Positions 48,132 to 56,431 of a stretch of DNA of 64,000 nt are shown in pieces. The first letter of the stretch is position 1. Every line of letters begins with the position of its first letter. The stretch is from Agrobacterium larrymoorei (lineage in GTDB: Bacteria; Pseudomonadota; Alphaproteobacteria; Rhizobiales; Rhizobiaceae), in NCBI RefSeq assembly GCF_005145045.1, contig NZ_CP039691.1, forward strand, positions 501,001-565,000. Direction: 5' to 3'. The position numbers and the translations under genes are program-made. The notes under the pieces are model-generated. The model made no database searches. It worked only from the letters and a program-made list of their open reading frames with translations, and was not told the origin of the DNA.

Positions 48132-49201
48132 GGATCGAGCGCCGCCGATTTGACGACGGCGAAGACAGTGCTTCCCTCTGTCAGCGACAGCCGCTCTGCG
48201 GAGAGGCTGGTGATGCGCGACAGGATGATATCGCCGCCGCAATCCACCTGCACCATCGCCATGCCGTCTTCAAACGTTGCGATATCGGCGATGTGGCCTT
48301 GAAGAATGTTCAGCGCGCTCAGACCCTCGGGCTTAACTGTCCCTAGCATCACATCACGCGCAGGCACATGCACGCGCACGGGCTTTCCCGGCTCTGCCGC
48401 TTTCGCGGGAACCTGCAAGCTCGTGCCCTTCAGACGAACGATGGCAAGGCCGTGGCGGGCATCGAATGTCTCCACCTTGCCGGAGAGAATGCTACCTGCT
48501 TCCCGCCGTTCCAGATGCGTGCTGAAGGCTGGGCGCGAGAGGATTTCCGAAGCGGCACCTTCCGCATCCACCCTGCCGTCCTTCATCACCACCACGCGGT
48601 CCGCCAGCCGGGAGACTTCGCTGACCGAATGGCTGACATAGATGATGGGGATTTTCGTCTCGTCGCGCAGCCGCTCCAGATAAGGAATGATCTCCGCCTT
48701 GCGTGCCTCATCCAGCGCCGCAAGCGGCTCGTCCATCAAAAGCAGGCGCGGCTGAACGAGAAGCGCGCGACCTATGGCGACACGCTGTTTTTCCCCACCG
48801 GAGAGATTTTCCGGCCTGCGCTTCAGCAGTGCACCGATGCCCAGCATCTCGATGACTTTGGCCGACTCTACGTCTTCTGCGGATTTGCCGGAAAACCAGC
48901 GGCCATAATGCAGGTTCTGCTCCACGGTCAGATGCGGAAAGAGCCGCGCTTCCTGAAACACATAGCCGAAGCCCCGTTTGTGTGCGGGACTGAAGATGCG
49001 CTTTTCGCTATCGGCCAGAACCTCTCCATCCAGTTCGATGCGGCCCTGATCTGGTTTCGTCAAACCGGCGATGATGCGGATGGCGGATGTTTTCCCGGAG
49101 CCCGAACGCCCGAAGAGCGCGGTGACGCCTTCGCCGGCGGTCAGCTGCGCATCAAGCGTGAAATCGCCGAGCCTGTGTTTTACATCGAAAAGTAGGGTCA
49201 T
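48125..49201 (-). CDS. modC: Molybdate ABC transporter ATP-binding protein ModC
   Basis: The 358-residue protein has Walker [11 protein letters not shown] near residue 31, signature [16 protein letters not shown], Walker [13 protein letters not shown] and a C-terminal TOBE/Mop domain from about residue 290 ([15 protein letters not shown]). The short spacing and the Mop domain distinguish ModC from other importers. Its start overlaps the modB stop as ATGA. It supplies energy for molybdate uptake. Confidence 0.95.
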   Translation of the reverse strand: MTLLFDVKHRLGDFTLDAQLTAGEGVTALFGRSGSGKTSAIRIIAGLTKPDQGRIELDGEVLADSEKRIFSPAHKRGFGYVFQEARLFPHLTVEQNLHYGRWFSGKSAEDVESAKVIEMLGIGALLKRRPENLSGGEKQRVAIGRALLVQPRLLLMDEPLAALDEARKAEIIPYLERLRDETKIPIIYVSHSVSEVSRLADRVVVMKDGRVDAEGAASEILSRPAFSTHLERREAGSILSGKVETFDARHGLAIVRLKGTSLQVPAKAAEPGKPVRVHVPARDVMLGTVKPEGLSALNILQGHIADIATFEDGMAMVQVDCGGDIILSRITSLSAERLSLTEGSTVFAVVKSAALDPY

Positions 49202-49899
49202 TCGGCCATCACCCTTTTACCGATGATGCGGCCCAGGAATTCGGAAGCGAGAAGCGCGATCATCGAAATGGCGACGGCGACGAGCGTCAGCCTCAGCGCG
49301 CCCGCATCACCGCCGGGAACCTGCGTGAAGGTGTAGATGGCTGCGGAAAGCGTCTGCGTTTCACCGGGAATATTGGAGACGAAGGTAATCGTTGCGCCGA
49401 ATTCACCCATGGCCTTGGCGAAAGCGAGGATCATGCCTGCGATGATGCCCGGCAGGGTCAACGGTAGCGTGACCGTCAAAAATACCCAGATTGGGCTCGC
49501 CCCCAGCGTTCCCGCAGCTTCCTCCAGCTTGCGGTCTACGGCTTCGATAGAGAGGCGGATGGAGCGAACCATCAGCGGAAATGCCATGACGGCGCAGGCG
49601 AGCGCCGCACCTGTCCAGCGAAAAGAAAAGACGATGCCGAAATATTGATCCAGAAACTGGCCGATAACGCCGCGCCGCCCGAACATGATCAGCAGAATAA
49701 AGCCGGTCACCACCGGCGGCAGGATCAGCGGAAGATGGACAATACCGTTCAGGAGAGATTTTCCCCAGAACTGGCCACGCGCCAGAGCCAATGCAATGAG
49801 AATACCGAAGGGAAGGCTCGCAAACATGGCGATAGTGGACACCCAGAGGCTCAGGCGTATCGCCGTCCATTCTTCCGCACTCAGCGATAACCAGTCCAA
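49198..49899 (-). CDS. modB: Molybdate ABC transporter permease ModB
   Basis: The 233-residue membrane protein begins [26 protein letters not shown] and has about five to six segments. Its ATPase-docking loop is in [23 protein letters not shown], with the EAA-G pattern. The start codon is TTG at 49899; an out-of-frame ATG lies upstream, and only a weak TGGGA serves as ribosome site. It sits between modA and modC on the minus strand. Confidence 0.93.
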   Translation of the reverse strand: MDWLSLSAEEWTAIRLSLWVSTIAMFASLPFGILIALALARGQFWGKSLLNGIVHLPLILPPVVTGFILLIMFGRRGVIGQFLDQYFGIVFSFRWTGAALACAVMAFPLMVRSIRLSIEAVDRKLEEAAGTLGASPIWVFLTVTLPLTLPGIIAGMILAFAKAMGEFGATITFVSNIPGETQTLSAAIYTFTQVPGGDAGALRLTLVAVAISMIALLASEFLGRIIGKRVMAE

Positions 49900-49921
49900 A
49901 TCGGTGTTCCCACATTTTTTA

Positions 49922-49947
49922 AGGGCGCCCGGAATGCCGGGAGCCCT
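49922..49947 (-). other. Strong hairpin between modA and modB
   Basis: The arms AGGGCGCCCGG (49922-49932) and CCGGGAGCCCT (49937-49947) pair except at one base. No T run follows on the minus strand. It looks more like an mRNA-stabilising or processing hairpin that favours modA over modBC than a full terminator. Confidence 0.55.
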
Positions 49948-49966
49948 CTATCTTTAAGCTTCAATC

Positions 49967-50761
49967 TTACTTCAGAATGGTAAAGCCTTGGCTTTCGAAG
50001 AAAGGAGCGGCCTTGGCGGACTTCAGGAATTCAAGATAGGCGGCTGCTGCCGGGCTCTTGGATTCAGACAGGATCGCCACCGGATAGATGATCGGCTCAT
50101 GGCTGTCCTGCGGGAATGTGCCGACGATCTTCACGCCCGGATCGGCAGCCGCATCCGTCTGATAAACGATACCATAGGGCGCCTCACCGCGAGAAACGAG
50201 AACGAGTGCCGCGCGCACGCTTTCCGCCCCTGCCACCTTGCCTTCAACGGAAGACCAGACGCCAAGCTTTTCAAGCGCGGCCTTGCCATACTTGCCAGCC
50301 GGAACGCTATCGACAGCGCCCATGGCAAGCTTGCCATCACCAACGAGACTGGAGAGATCGAAGCCCTGTTTGATTTCGACAGGCTTTGCCTTGTCTGCCG
50401 CGGCCACCAGAACGAGGCGGTTGCCGAGGAGATTGGTGCGCGTATCTTCCTTGATCAGCTTCTTGCCAGCAACATAATCCATCCATGCGAGATCTGCAGA
50501 GATGAAGAGATCGGCAGGCGCGCCTGCTTCGATCTGCTTGGCCAGTGCCGAGCTTGCGGCATAGGAGGCGGTTGCTTCATTGCCGCTTTCCTTCGCCCAC
50601 TCCGCATTCGCCGCATCAAGCGCATTCTTCATGCTGGCGGCAGCAAAAACAGTCACCTTATCCTGCGCCAGAACCGGCGAGGAAACGCCAGCCGCTGCCA
50701 GCCAGGCGCCCGTTACGGCAACAAAAGCGGTCTTCAGAACGAAACGTCTCATAATTCCCAT
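49967..50761 (-). CDS. modA: Periplasmic molybdate-binding protein ModA
   Basis: The 264-residue protein has a signal peptide (cleaved near VLAQDK) and the ModA fold: VTVFAAASMKNALDAA, SSALAKQIEAGAPADLFISAD, and late APYGIVYQTDAAADPGVKIVGTFP. The serines of the first two segments coordinate molybdate. The ATG at 50761 has GAGAGGGA six bases before it. It heads modABC behind a ModE-type operator. Confidence 0.95.
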   Translation of the reverse strand: MGIMRRFVLKTAFVAVTGAWLAAAGVSSPVLAQDKVTVFAAASMKNALDAANAEWAKESGNEATASYAASSALAKQIEAGAPADLFISADLAWMDYVAGKKLIKEDTRTNLLGNRLVLVAAADKAKPVEIKQGFDLSSLVGDGKLAMGAVDSVPAGKYGKAALEKLGVWSSVEGKVAGAESVRAALVLVSRGEAPYGIVYQTDAAADPGVKIVGTFPQDSHEPIIYPVAILSESKSPAAAAYLEFLKSAKAAPFFESQGFTILK

Positions 50762-50777
50762 GCTTAATCCCTCTCAC

Positions 50778-50801
50778 CGAAATATCCATTCAGATATATC
50801 G
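50778..50801. promoter_or_regulatory. Second inverted repeat in the modA leader
   Basis: CGAAATATC (50778-50786) and GATATATCG (50793-50801) pair at eight of nine positions around CATTCA. It lies between the -10 and the modA ribosome site. It could be a weaker regulator site or a leader hairpin. Confidence 0.4.
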
Positions 50802-50843
50802 GTCATAGAGGGCGATCATTATGTTTTCAAGAATATAACGATC
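50802..50843 (-). promoter_or_regulatory. modA promoter with overlapping ModE-type operator
   Basis: On the minus strand, -35 TTGAAA (50825-50830) and -10 TATGAC (50802-50807) are 17 bases apart. The palindrome GATCATTATGTT (50814-50825) / AATATAACGATC (50832-50843), spacer TTCAAG, matches the ModE pattern ATCGnTATA..TATAnCGAT and covers the -35. Binding there would block transcription, as for E. coli modABCD under molybdate excess. Recognition by the HTH-only protein at 47763 is inferred. Confidence 0.72.
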
Positions 50844-50908
50844 AGCGTGGTGAAGTTCTCCGCTGGCATCCGCGAAACAAAGCCTTGAGTTACTTTGACA
50901 GCGAAATC

Positions 50909-52192
50909 CTAAAACCGCTCCCCCGCAAAATGCGCAATCTGCGCGCCCGCTTCGTAATAGGCTTCCTTCAGCGTGCGCAGGCTTTGTGCTTTTTGTTCTG
51001 TAATTGGTAGCGGCAGATCGTCTTCGGCGATTTCGCCCGCCACATGGGCGGCCAGCGTTTTGCCGAATACCGTGCCGGGTGCGATCCCGCGACCGTTGTA
51101 GCCGCAGAAGCCGATGACGTTGTTTGCGAATTTGTGGAAGCGGGGGACTGCATTGTCGGTCATGCCGATCTGGCCGTACCATTCACATTCGAATTCGACA
51201 TCGCCGATCTGCGGAAAGAGGCGTTTCAGCGAGCGTTTCGCCCAGGCGCGGTGGACGGCGGCACCGGTGTTGCGCAGCGCACCGACGCTACCAAAGACGA
51301 GGCGTCCAGCCTTGTCCATGCGGAAGGAGGACAGGATTTCCTTGGTATCCCAGCAGCCTTCACGGTTGGGCAGAATGCTTTTGCGCAGATTGTCGCCGAG
51401 CGGTTTCGTCGCAAAATTGAAGTAGGGCAGGTAGGTCTGCTCTTCGCGAATGATTTTCCATGGCCCGGTGCTGTAAGCTTCCGTCGCCACGATGATCCAG
51501 TCAGCGGAGACTGAACCTTTTTCCGTGATTACCTTCCAGCCAGCACCGTCCTGCTCGGTTGCGATAACAGGGCTGGACGTGTGGATTACAGCACCCGCCC
51601 TTTGAGCCGCTGCAGCAAGCCCTCGGACATAGGCAAGCGGCTGGAGTGTTCCGGCGCGCTCATCGAGAAGCGCGCCCGCATAGGCATTGGAACCAATGCG
51701 GGCTGCGGTTTCAGCCGCATCGAGAATGCGAACGGGTGCGCCGCGCGCTGCCCACTGGGCGCAGCGCTCACGAATTTCCGCAAGACCGGCATCGCCCACG
51801 GCACAGTGCAGCGTTCCGTTCTTTTCCAGTTCGCATTCGATCCGGTGTTTCTCGATAAGCTCCCGGACAAGGAATGGGGCGTTGCCGAGCAGGTCCAGCA
51901 GTCGCTCTCCGTAAATGGGGCCAAGCACGTTCGGCAGCTCCTTCGGCATCACCCACATGCCGCCATTGATGAGGCCGACATTGCGGCCCGCGCCGCCGAA
52001 GCCGATTTCCCTGGCTTCCAGAACTGTGGCCTTGATGCCGCGTTCGGCAAGATGAAGCGCCGCCGAGAGGCCGGTGAAGCCGCCGCCAACGATCACGACA
52101 TCCGTTCGCACATGGCCTTCGAGCGCGGACGTCTCTGGCGGCAGAGGCGCCGTCTTTTCCCAGAGACCGTGAGAGCGGGGATTATCGTACAT
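50909..52192 (-). CDS. FAD-dependent amine/amino acid oxidoreductase (DAO family, PuuB-like)
   Basis: The 427-residue flavoprotein has the dinucleotide fold VVIVGGGFTGLSAALHLAERG near residue 32, then EAREIGFGGAGRNVGLINGG, which is typical of gamma-glutamylputrescine oxidase-like proteins. It ends with the FAD-contact region GFCGYNGRGIAPGTVFGK. The substrate is probably an amine or N-methylated amino acid. The ATG at 52192 has GGA eight bases ahead; in-frame ATGs at 52201 and 52240 are possible. It is divergent from the small RAM-domain gene. Confidence 0.85.
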   Translation of the reverse strand: MYDNPRSHGLWEKTAPLPPETSALEGHVRTDVVIVGGGFTGLSAALHLAERGIKATVLEAREIGFGGAGRNVGLINGGMWVMPKELPNVLGPIYGERLLDLLGNAPFLVRELIEKHRIECELEKNGTLHCAVGDAGLAEIRERCAQWAARGAPVRILDAAETAARIGSNAYAGALLDERAGTLQPLAYVRGLAAAAQRAGAVIHTSSPVIATEQDGAGWKVITEKGSVSADWIIVATEAYSTGPWKIIREEQTYLPYFNFATKPLGDNLRKSILPNREGCWDTKEILSSFRMDKAGRLVFGSVGALRNTGAAVHRAWAKRSLKRLFPQIGDVEFECEWYGQIGMTDNAVPRFHKFANNVIGFCGYNGRGIAPGTVFGKTLAAHVAGEIAEDDLPLPITEQKAQSLRTLKEAYYEAGAQIAHFAGERF

Positions 52193-52431
52193 CGGCGTCA
52201 TCCAGAGCAAGGCGGCGCGCCTTCGCGCCATGTGCGGCAAAGTCTATAGAGGCGTCCCGTGGATGACCATCGACATATCGTCATCAGTTCATTCCCAGCC
52301 GGAATGTGATCGGGTGCGACTGCTGCGGGCTTGAAAGAGACCTCGGCCTCAGACAATAGTGCCGACACGATTGCGTTAGCGAGCGATGCTCGCAACGCCC
52401 ATGATCCGCATACCGACGAGGAAATCGACCC

Positions 52432-52668
52432 ATGAAGCCCATCTTCGTTCAGCTTCAGTGCACACCCGGCAAGACCTATGAGGTTGCCGATGCCATCTAC
52501 AAGACCGAACTGGTGTCGGAGCTTTATTCCACCAGTGGGGAGTTCGATCTGTTGCTGAAGATTTATGTGGAAGCGGATCAGGATATCGGGAAGTTCATTA
52601 GCGACAATATCGTCAGCATTCCCGGTATCGTAAGGTCGCTGACTACACTGACATTTACAGCCTTCTAA
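52432..52668 (+). CDS. Stand-alone Lrp/AsnC ligand-binding (RAM) domain protein
   Basis: The 78-residue protein is only the effector/oligomerisation domain of Lrp/AsnC regulators: FVQLQCTPGKTYEVADAIYKTELVSELYSTSGEFDLLLKIY and SIPGIVRSLTTLTF. The DNA-binding half is missing. Such proteins form rings and bind amino acids or partner with other Lrp proteins. GAGGAAA precedes the ATG. It is divergent from the amine oxidase gene. Confidence 0.88.
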   Translation: MKPIFVQLQCTPGKTYEVADAIYKTELVSELYSTSGEFDLLLKIYVEADQDIGKFISDNIVSIPGIVRSLTTLTFTAF

Positions 52669-52700
52669 GCTGCTGTAGTTATTATGTATTCATGAAATTG

Positions 52701-52740
52701 AAAAGGCGGTGCCGGTGTGAGCTGGCATCGCCTTTATCGT
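52701..52740. terminator. Probable bidirectional terminator between the RAM gene and the small minus-strand gene
   Basis: AAAGGCG-G-TGCC (52702-52713) pairs with GGCA-T-CGCCTTT (52724-52735) with one mismatch. TTT lies on the plus-strand side and a TTTTCAATTT stretch on the minus-strand side. Confidence 0.6.
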
Positions 52741-52777
52741 GTTCGAATTGTCTTGGACGCAGCCTGGCAGAGTGCAA

Positions 52778-52969
52778 TCAAACCAGGGCTGCCACGTTGC
52801 GGTCGCGGACCAGATTACGGATGGCGACGCGCACGTCTTCGGCGCTGTCGAAGCGCTGCTCATCCAGATCATGGACGTGGAATTTAACGGCAATGAATTT
52901 CAGACGATTATTGTCCGGTACTACGATACCGACTGGTTCGCCGGCGAATTCGATAACTTGCTTTTGCAT
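52778..52969 (-). CDS. Small hypothetical protein (63 residues)
   Basis: The frame MQKQVIEFAGEPVGIVVPDNNRLKFIAVKFHVHDLDEQRFDS has mixed charged/hydrophobic composition, continues to a short basic ending (RNLVRDRNVAALV), and is preceded by GGGAG nine bases before the ATG. I do not recognise the family. The opening is strand-helix-like and has no signal peptide or membrane segment. It points toward the preceding terminator, which supports it being expressed. Confidence 0.6.
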   Translation of the reverse strand: MQKQVIEFAGEPVGIVVPDNNRLKFIAVKFHVHDLDEQRFDSAEDVRVAIRNLVRDRNVAALV

Positions 52970-53358
52970 GGTGCATACTCCCGCTGTGGCTTGAACGCAC
53001 AGCATTTTTGTCGAATTGAATTTCAGGATTGAGGGACTATTAAAGTCGCCACATTCGACAGCAGCGGGAACACATGGATTTGTGCCCGGCATTCACGACC
53101 CGATGATGAGGGATCGCGAAAATGCGCGTAGATTTGGACATGACACTCTCCCTTTCGTTCGTGTTGACCCGGAATAACTGAGAATCACTCTACAGTTGAA
53201 TCACTGATATACCGGATTTGCATCGGAATCAATGATTATGAATATAGGTAGAATATTTTTCTTTACGATGACAGGATCGGGGCGGAATTGTGAAATTTTT
53301 ATTTCGTGCATCGGGTTGTGCTAAAACAGCTTGAAAAGCCGGAGCTTGCCCGCTCGTT
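52970..53358. other. Intergenic region between a small gene and epmB
   Basis: Apart from the short ORF listed separately, no gene is supportable. The right part is AT-rich and lies downstream of epmB; the left part should contain the promoter of the small minus-strand genes. Confidence 0.5.
53040..53141 (-). CDS. Possible 33-residue small ORF with strong ribosome site
   Basis: MSKSTRIFAIPHHRVVNAGHK continues to a cysteine-rich end SMCSRCCRMWRL. AAGGGAGAG lies about five bases before the ATG, which is stronger than for most genes here. There is no homology I can name. It may be a leader peptide or chance. Confidence 0.3.
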   Translation of the reverse strand: MSKSTRIFAIPHHRVVNAGHKSMCSRCCRMWRL

Positions 53359-54411
53359 TCATTCCGCAGATGGCGGGTAGGCGTGATCGTTGCCGTTGAA
53401 ATCGGAAACCGAGTAGCAACCCTTGGCTTGTTTCGTCGCCGCATTCTGAGCGATGACGGCTTTTCCGTGGCCTCCGGGAATATCAAGCACATAGGTTGGC
53501 TGGCACAGGCCGGAGACGTGTCCGCGAAGTGCCGAAACGATCCGCTGGCCTTCTTCTATATCCAGCCGGAAGTGGCTGGTGCCGGGAGCGAGATCCGGAT
53601 GATGCAGGTAGTAGGGCTTTATCCGGTTCTCCACGAAGCTGCGCATCAGTGCAGCCAATATTGCCGGATCGTCATTGATACCCTTCAGCAGAACGGTCTG
53701 GCTGACCAAGGCGATACCGGAATCGACCAGCCGCGCGCATGCAGCCTTGGCATCCTGCGTCATCTCCTTGGGGTGATTGGCGTGGAGCGCGACATAGGTG
53801 GTCTTGCCACTCGCCTTCAATGCCTCGATCAGTTCTGCATTGATCTTTTCGGGATCGACAACGGGTACGCGGGTGTGGAAGCGCACGATCTTCACATGCG
53901 GAATGGCGTTTAGGCCTTCCATGATGGTGGAAAGGCGGCGCGGAGAAAGCACCAGCGGGTCGCCGCCTGTCAGGATGACTTCCCAGATGTCAGGGCGCGA
54001 ACGGATATAGGCGAAGGCCGTTTCGAGTTCGTCCGGGCTCATCATGCCATTGCCCTGTGGGCCCACCATCTCGCGGCGGAAGCAAAAGCGGCAATAGACC
54101 GGGCAGACATGTACGGCCTTCATCAGCACGCGGTCTGGATAACGATGCACGATGCCGGGAACAGGACTATGGGCCTCGTCGCCGATGGGGTCGGCGCGTT
54201 CCTCATTGGTCTGATAAAGTTCGGCTTCGGTGGGAATGAACTGGAGCGCAATCGGGTCGTTAGCATCGTTCGGGTCGATGAGGCTGGCGACGGCAGGCGT
54301 CAGCGCTACCGCATAGCGCTCGGCGACGGGGCGCACGCGCTCAAGCGTCGCGTGGTCGATCAAACCCGCGTCGAGAAGATCATCCGCTGATTTTAGCCCG
54401 TTTGCCTTCAT
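53359..54411 (-). CDS. epmB: EF-P beta-lysylation protein EpmB (lysine 2,3-aminomutase-like)
   Basis: This radical-SAM/PLP enzyme makes (R)-beta-lysine for elongation factor P. The 350-residue protein has the cluster motif CPVYCRFCFRREM (CxxxCxxC), LTGGDPLVLSPRRL, VRFHTRVPVVDPEKI, and the late substrate/PLP region. It is shorter than catabolic lysine aminomutases, as expected for EpmB. The ATG at 54411 overlaps the epmA stop as ATGA, which decides the start. Confidence 0.93.
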   Translation of the reverse strand: MKANGLKSADDLLDAGLIDHATLERVRPVAERYAVALTPAVASLIDPNDANDPIALQFIPTEAELYQTNEERADPIGDEAHSPVPGIVHRYPDRVLMKAVHVCPVYCRFCFRREMVGPQGNGMMSPDELETAFAYIRSRPDIWEVILTGGDPLVLSPRRLSTIMEGLNAIPHVKIVRFHTRVPVVDPEKINAELIEALKASGKTTYVALHANHPKEMTQDAKAACARLVDSGIALVSQTVLLKGINDDPAILAALMRSFVENRIKPYYLHHPDLAPGTSHFRLDIEEGQRIVSALRGHVSGLCQPTYVLDIPGGHGKAVIAQNAATKQAKGCYSVSDFNGNDHAYPPSAE

Positions 54412-55472
54412 GATCCATAGGTAGCGACTGGTGCCCACATAACAAGTTCTATGCGCGGCGCGCCGGTGGCCAGCATGACCAGCCGGTCGAAACCAAGCGC
54501 AATGCCGCTTGCCGCAGGCATGATTGTGAGGGCCGACAGGAGGTCTTCATCGATTGGGTAGGTTTCACCGTAAATTCGGTTCTTTTCCTGCATCTCGATC
54601 TCGAAGCGGCGACGCTGCTCTTCAGCATCGGTCAATTCGCCAAAGGCATTGGCGAGTTCCACGCCGCAGGCATAAAGTTCGAAACGCTCCGCAACACGGT
54701 TGTCACGCGGAGAGCGCCGGGCAAGTGCAGCCTCGCTGGTCGGGTATTCATCGAGGATCGTGGCGCGGCCAAAGCCGAGTTTTGGCTCTACCCGCTCCAC
54801 GATGATGCGGCTGAAAATATCGGCCCAGCTATCGTCTTCCGCAGTGCGAATGCCTGCGGCTTGCGCCAGACGTTGCAGGTGCTGGCGATCCGTCTGGCCA
54901 TCATGATCGATGGTCGCCAGAAGATCGATGGACGCATAGCGCTGAAAGGCTTCCGCGACGCTGAGGCGTTCCGGTTCGAGGAAGGGATCGACCATGTGCC
55001 CGCGGTAAGTGAGGGCCTTGGTCTTGGCCGTCTCTGCGGCTAGCGCCAGCAGTTCCGCGCTGTCGCGCATCAGCGCTTCATACGTCTCGCCCACACGATA
55101 CCATTCCAGCATGGTGAATTCCGGGTGGTGCAGGGGGCCGCGTTCGCGGTTGCGATAAACGTGGGCGAAGCAGGAAATGCGCTTTTCGCCAGCGGCCAGC
55201 AGTTTTTTGCAGGCAAACTCCGGCGATGTGTGGAGATAGAGAGAAGCTTCTTCGCCGCTTGTGGTGATGCCCCTGGTGGCGAAGGCATGGAGATGCGCCT
55301 CATTGCCCGGCGAGATTTGCAGGGTCGCCGTATCGACTTCGATGAAATCGCGCCCAGCAAAAAAGCCGCGGAAGGCGGACTGAATGGCGTTACGACCGAT
55401 CAGGAACGGGCGGCGATCCATATGGACGTCTGGTGTCCACCATGCTGATCCTGTCTGTGAACCGGTGCTCAT
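54408..55472 (-). CDS. epmA: EF-P lysine ligase EpmA (PoxA/GenX)
   Basis: The 354-residue protein is a class II lysyl-tRNA synthetase core without the anticodon domain. It shows IEVDTATLQISPGNEAHLHAF, the motif 2 region HHPEFTMLEWYR and motif 3 ASGIALGFDRLVML. It ligates (R)-beta-lysine to a conserved lysine of EF-P. It is divergent from efp across 246 bases and directly coupled to epmB; EpmC is not seen. Confidence 0.95.
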   Translation of the reverse strand: MSTGSQTGSAWWTPDVHMDRRPFLIGRNAIQSAFRGFFAGRDFIEVDTATLQISPGNEAHLHAFATRGITTSGEEASLYLHTSPEFACKKLLAAGEKRISCFAHVYRNRERGPLHHPEFTMLEWYRVGETYEALMRDSAELLALAAETAKTKALTYRGHMVDPFLEPERLSVAEAFQRYASIDLLATIDHDGQTDRQHLQRLAQAAGIRTAEDDSWADIFSRIIVERVEPKLGFGRATILDEYPTSEAALARRSPRDNRVAERFELYACGVELANAFGELTDAEEQRRRFEIEMQEKNRIYGETYPIDEDLLSALTIMPAASGIALGFDRLVMLATGAPRIELVMWAPVATYGS

Positions 55473-55718
55473 CGCCTGTCTGATCCGTGGTCGCTTCTGA
55501 AACGCTTCGGCTTTGAACCGCCGTTTCCGTGTGAAATTATCGTATCGGCATCGAAATATCCTGAAACTGGGAGACAGTTTTCGGTTCGATGATCTGAAAG
55601 GCTGGCAATTGTCCCTGATTTAAGGTAGTTGCGCCCCAGAAAACAGACAAAACGTCCATCGGGTCAGTGCAGCCGCGCCGTCCTTACGACGCATTTCATT
55701 GAGTTACAAGGAAATCAT

Positions 55719-56288
55719 ATGGTCAAGGTTATCGCCTCATCCGTCCGCAAGGGTAATGTTCTTGAAGTTGAGGGCAAGCTCTACGTCGTTCTCACCGCCA
55801 ACAACTTCCACCCCGGCAAGGGCACGCCTGTTACGCAGGTCGATATGCGCCGCATCGTTGATGGCGTGAAGGTATCCGAGCGCTGGCGCACGACGGAACA
55901 GGTCGAGCGCGCATTCGTTGAAGACCTGAACTTCCAGTTCCTCTACGAAGATGGCGAAGGCTTCCACTTCATGAACCCGGAAAGCTACGATCAGGTCGTG
56001 GTCGATGCCGACACCATGGGTGAGCAGAAGGCTTACCTTCAGGAAGGCATGACCTGCGTTCTCTCGATCCATGAAGGCAACCCGCTGGCTGTCGAGCTGC
56101 CGCGTCACGTTACGCTGGAAATCGTGGAAACCGAGCCGGTCGTGAAGGGCCAGACGGCGTCTTCTTCCTACAAGCCTGCGATCCTCTCCAACGGCATCCG
56201 TACCATGGTGCCGCCGCATGTCGACGCCGGTATCCGCGTCGTTATCGCGACCGAAGACAATTCCTACGTCGAGCGCGCCAAGAACTGA
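55719..56288 (+). CDS. efp: Elongation factor P
   Basis: EF-P relieves ribosome stalling at polyproline. The 189-residue protein has the three-domain EF-P layout and the modification loop [13 protein letters not shown], whose lysine is beta-lysylated by the neighbouring EpmA/EpmB products. AAGGA precedes the ATG at 55719; a longer frame to 55629 is untypical. A clear terminator follows. Confidence 0.97.
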   Translation: MVKVIASSVRKGNVLEVEGKLYVVLTANNFHPGKGTPVTQVDMRRIVDGVKVSERWRTTEQVERAFVEDLNFQFLYEDGEGFHFMNPESYDQVVVDADTMGEQKAYLQEGMTCVLSIHEGNPLAVELPRHVTLEIVETEPVVKGQTASSSYKPAILSNGIRTMVPPHVDAGIRVVIATEDNSYVERAKN

Positions 56289-56312
56289 TCGTCGCTTGAT
56301 TGACCAAATATG

Positions 56313-56344
56313 AAAAGCCCCGGAGCGATCCGGGGCTTTTTCTT
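56313..56344 (+). terminator. Rho-independent terminator of efp
   Basis: GCCCCGG (56317-56323) pairs with CCGGGGC (56330-56336), followed by TTTTTCTTT. Confidence 0.9.
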
Positions 56345-56371
56345 TATGTGTTCTTCAGCACTGATCACAGG

Positions 56372-56404
56372 CAAAGAAAAAGCCCGCGACCTGAGGCGCG
56401 GGCT
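56372..56404 (-). terminator. Rho-independent terminator of the RND efflux operon
   Basis: AGCCCGCG (56381-56388) pairs with CGCGGGCT (56397-56404). On the minus strand it is followed by TTTTCTTT. It lies just after the stop of the outer-membrane component. Confidence 0.87.
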
Positions 56405-56431
56405 TGATAAACGTCATCAATACGTTGCTGG

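Noticed and set aside
49922..49947. Terminator after modA
   Set aside because: The hairpin is strong but is followed by A's on the minus strand, not a T run, and modBC need transcription from modA.
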